15,962 nt of DNA from Clostridia bacterium (GTDB lineage Bacteria; Bacillota_A; Clostridia; Christensenellales; Aristaeellaceae). Below the pieces are notes generated by a model. That model was not told the DNA's origin. It was given only the letters and a program-made list of their open reading frames with translations, and did no database searches. A program made the translations under genes and the position numbers. Where the stretch lies: the NCBI GenBank assembly GCA_017464225.1, contig JAFUDW010000069.1, positions 1-15,962 of the forward strand, read 5' to 3'. This document shows, one piece after another, positions 14,648-15,962 of the stretch; position 1 is the first letter of the stretch; every line of letters starts with the position of its first letter.

Positions 14648-15628
14648 TTGAGAAGCGCAAAAGCAGCGAGCGCTGCCACAGCGACAAAAGCGAAGAAGTC
14701 CGGCGGGTTTTCCTTCAGCACCTATATGCGCAGGTACGGCACGCTGTATCTGCTTCTGGTACTGCCCATCGTGTTCTTCATCGTTTTCCGCTACACGCCC
14801 ATGGCCTACATCCTGATGGCCTTCAAAAAGAACAACATCATCAAGCCCCCGTGGCAGGTGGACTGGGCCAAGAACAACGGCTTTGAATGGTTCATCAAGG
14901 CCTTCAAGGATCAGCAGTTCATCCGCGCCTTGGGCAACACCATCAAGCTGAACCTGCTGGACCTGGTGTGCGGCTTCCCGGCCCCCATCATCATGGCTTT
15001 GCTGCTGAACGAGCTGGCCTTCAAGCGGTTCAAGAAGGTCACCCAGACCATCCTGTATCTGCCCCACTTTCTGAGCTGGATCATCATTTCCGGCCTGGCC
15101 CTGCGCCTGCTGGCCGACAACGACGGCCTGGTCAACATCCTGTACAAGCAGATGAAGGGCGATCCGAACGCCGTTCTTCCCTTCCTGAGTAAAACCAACT
15201 GGTGGGTGGGCTCCTACATCGCCCTGGGCATCTGGAAGGAAGCCGGCTGGGGCACCATCATCTACCTGGCTGCCCTGACCGGCATCAGCCCCGAGCTGTA
15301 CGAGGCCGCCGCCGTGGACGGCGCGGGCCGCTTCCGCCGCATGTGGCATGTAACGCTGCCTGGCCTGCGCCCCACCATCATCGTGCTGCTGATCATGCGC
15401 CTGGGCAGCATCCTGGGCAGCGAGTTTGACCGTCCGCTGGCTTTAAGCAATAAGCTGGTCACCAACGCGTCAACGGTCATCTCCATCTACGTGTACCAGA
15501 AAGGTATCCAGGGCGGCCAGTATAGCCTGACCACCGCTGTGGGCCTGTTCCAGAGCGTTGTGGGCGTGATCTTCCTCCTGGGCGCAAACAGCCTGGCCAA
15601 GCGCTTCGGCGAGCGCGGCATCATGTAA
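14648..15628 (+). CDS. LplB-type carbohydrate ABC transporter permease
   Basis: A 326-residue inner-membrane permease. The start is TTG 14648, chosen because GGAGGG (14635-14640) lies 7-8 nt upstream; ATG 14633 overlaps that site and has none of its own. A short basic tail (MRSAKAASAATATKAKK) precedes about six membrane helices. The sequence shows the LplB pattern: YGTLYLLLVLPIVFF, NTIKLNLLDLVCGFPAPIIM, QTILYLPHFLSWIIISG and GLFQSVVGV. The EAA loop that contacts the ATPase begins EAAAVDGAGRFRRMW at residue 219. LplB/YtcP systems usually import oligosaccharides or sugar acids with a lipoprotein binding protein and a shared MsmX-type ATPase. The particular sugar is not deducible. The partner permease starts 16 nt after the stop codon. 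Confidence 0.93.
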   Translation: MRSAKAASAATATKAKKSGGFSFSTYMRRYGTLYLLLVLPIVFFIVFRYTPMAYILMAFKKNNIIKPPWQVDWAKNNGFEWFIKAFKDQQFIRALGNTIKLNLLDLVCGFPAPIIMALLLNELAFKRFKKVTQTILYLPHFLSWIIISGLALRLLADNDGLVNILYKQMKGDPNAVLPFLSKTNWWVGSYIALGIWKEAGWGTIIYLAALTGISPELYEAAAVDGAGRFRRMWHVTLPGLRPTIIVLLIMRLGSILGSEFDRPLALSNKLVTNASTVISIYVYQKGIQGGQYSLTTAVGLFQSVVGVIFLLGANSLAKRFGERGIM

Positions 15629-15644
15629 GAGGGGAGGGAAAAGC

Positions 15645-15962
15645 ATGATTAAGTCCAAACAAACCAAAATTGGCGATATCATCATCGTACTGATTTGCCT
15701 TTTGCTGATCTTCATCTGCCTGGTGCCCATGCTGAACGTGCTGGCCCGGTCGCTCTCCTCCTCCAATTACCTGATCCGCAACGAGGTCATCCTCTGGCCC
15801 AAGGGCTGGAACGTTGACGCCTACAAGACGGTGCTCAGCAACGCCAAGTATGTGCACTCCCTGTGGTACACCGCGCTGCTCACCGTGGGCTGCACCATCC
15901 TGAGCCTGACCATGACCGTGATTTGCTCCTATCCGCTGACCTATGACCAGCTCAAGGGCGGC
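15645..15962 (+). CDS. 5' part of YtcP/LplC-type ABC transporter permease
   Basis: ATG 15645 has GGGGAGGGA (15631-15639) upstream, with GGAGG ending 7 nt before the start. The frame is open to the window edge, giving 106 residues of a protein normally near 290-300. A cytosolic start (MIKSKQTKIGD) leads into a first helix (about 12-33), then LARSLSSSNYLIRNEVILWP, a typical periplasmic loop of YtcP-type permeases. WPKGWNVDAYKTVL and the start of the permease core (SLWYTALLTVGCTILSLTMT) follow. The EAA loop is outside the window. It forms the heterodimeric channel with the permease just upstream. The gene for the solute-binding lipoprotein is expected next. Confidence 0.92.
   Translation, partial: MIKSKQTKIGDIIIVLICLLLIFICLVPMLNVLARSLSSSNYLIRNEVILWPKGWNVDAYKTVLSNAKYVHSLWYTALLTVGCTILSLTMTVICSYPLTYDQLKGG

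Noticed and set aside
1..15962. CRISPR arrays, tRNA/rRNA genes, insertion sequences, phage or toxin-antitoxin modules
   Set aside because: I looked on both strands and saw no regularly spaced repeats, cloverleaf sequences, transposase motifs, terminal inverted repeats or phage genes.

Overview
The window looks like chromosome from a GC-rich Clostridia-type Firmicute, probably a gut or other anaerobic commensal. The evidence is Gram-positive ribosome binding sites (AGGAGG/GGAGG) before most genes, a Bacillus-type LexA (DinR) box, a YolD-like protein beside a Y-family polymerase, an LplB-type sugar ABC permease, and a very large surface protein built from fibro-slime/PA14 and Cna-B/SpaA domains. 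Assignment below class level is not supported by the sequence alone. There are no rRNA or tRNA genes, CRISPR arrays or insertion sequences that I can see.

Layout. Positions 3-641 (+) hold the 3' end of an unrecognised protein with a proline-rich linker. It converges on a strong hairpin terminator (about 647-706) shared with the next gene. Positions 718-8280 (-) hold one giant gene of 2520 codons. It encodes a secreted surface protein with a signal peptide, repeated beta-rich N-terminal modules, a fibro-slime/PA14 region, five consecutive C-terminal domains each carrying an apparent Lys-Glu-Asn isopeptide triad, and a transmembrane segment with an Arg6 tail. No LPXTG motif is present. It has its own promoter (-10 at 8413-8418, -35 at 8436-8441) and a leader of about 125 nt that can fold. 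The 445-bp gap upstream also contains a plus-strand terminator-like hairpin that no visible gene explains.

Positions 8726-10598 (-) form a two-gene SOS unit: a Y-family (UmuC/UvrX-like) DNA polymerase followed, one base later, by a YolD-like protein. Its promoter carries a LexA box inside the -35/-10 spacer. Divergently, 10728-11945 (+) encodes a Nudix hydrolase and, 6 nt later, a PrsW-like intramembrane protease, behind their own promoter.

Positions 12064-14345 (+) hold an uncharacterised membrane protein, a YjdF/DUF2238-like membrane protein and an AraC-family regulator, closely spaced and each with a good ribosome binding site. After a weak terminator, a 302-bp region contains two 11-bp direct repeats exactly 21 bp apart next to a -10-like element. 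This is what an AraC-family activator site looks like. It precedes an LplB-type permease (14648-15628, TTG start) and a second permease (15645 to the window end). The simplest model is that the AraC protein senses a carbohydrate and switches on this importer; its solute-binding protein would lie beyond the window.

The most distinctive object is the giant adhesin with its five-domain stalk and unusual anchoring. I did not find convincing evidence of an entirely new system.
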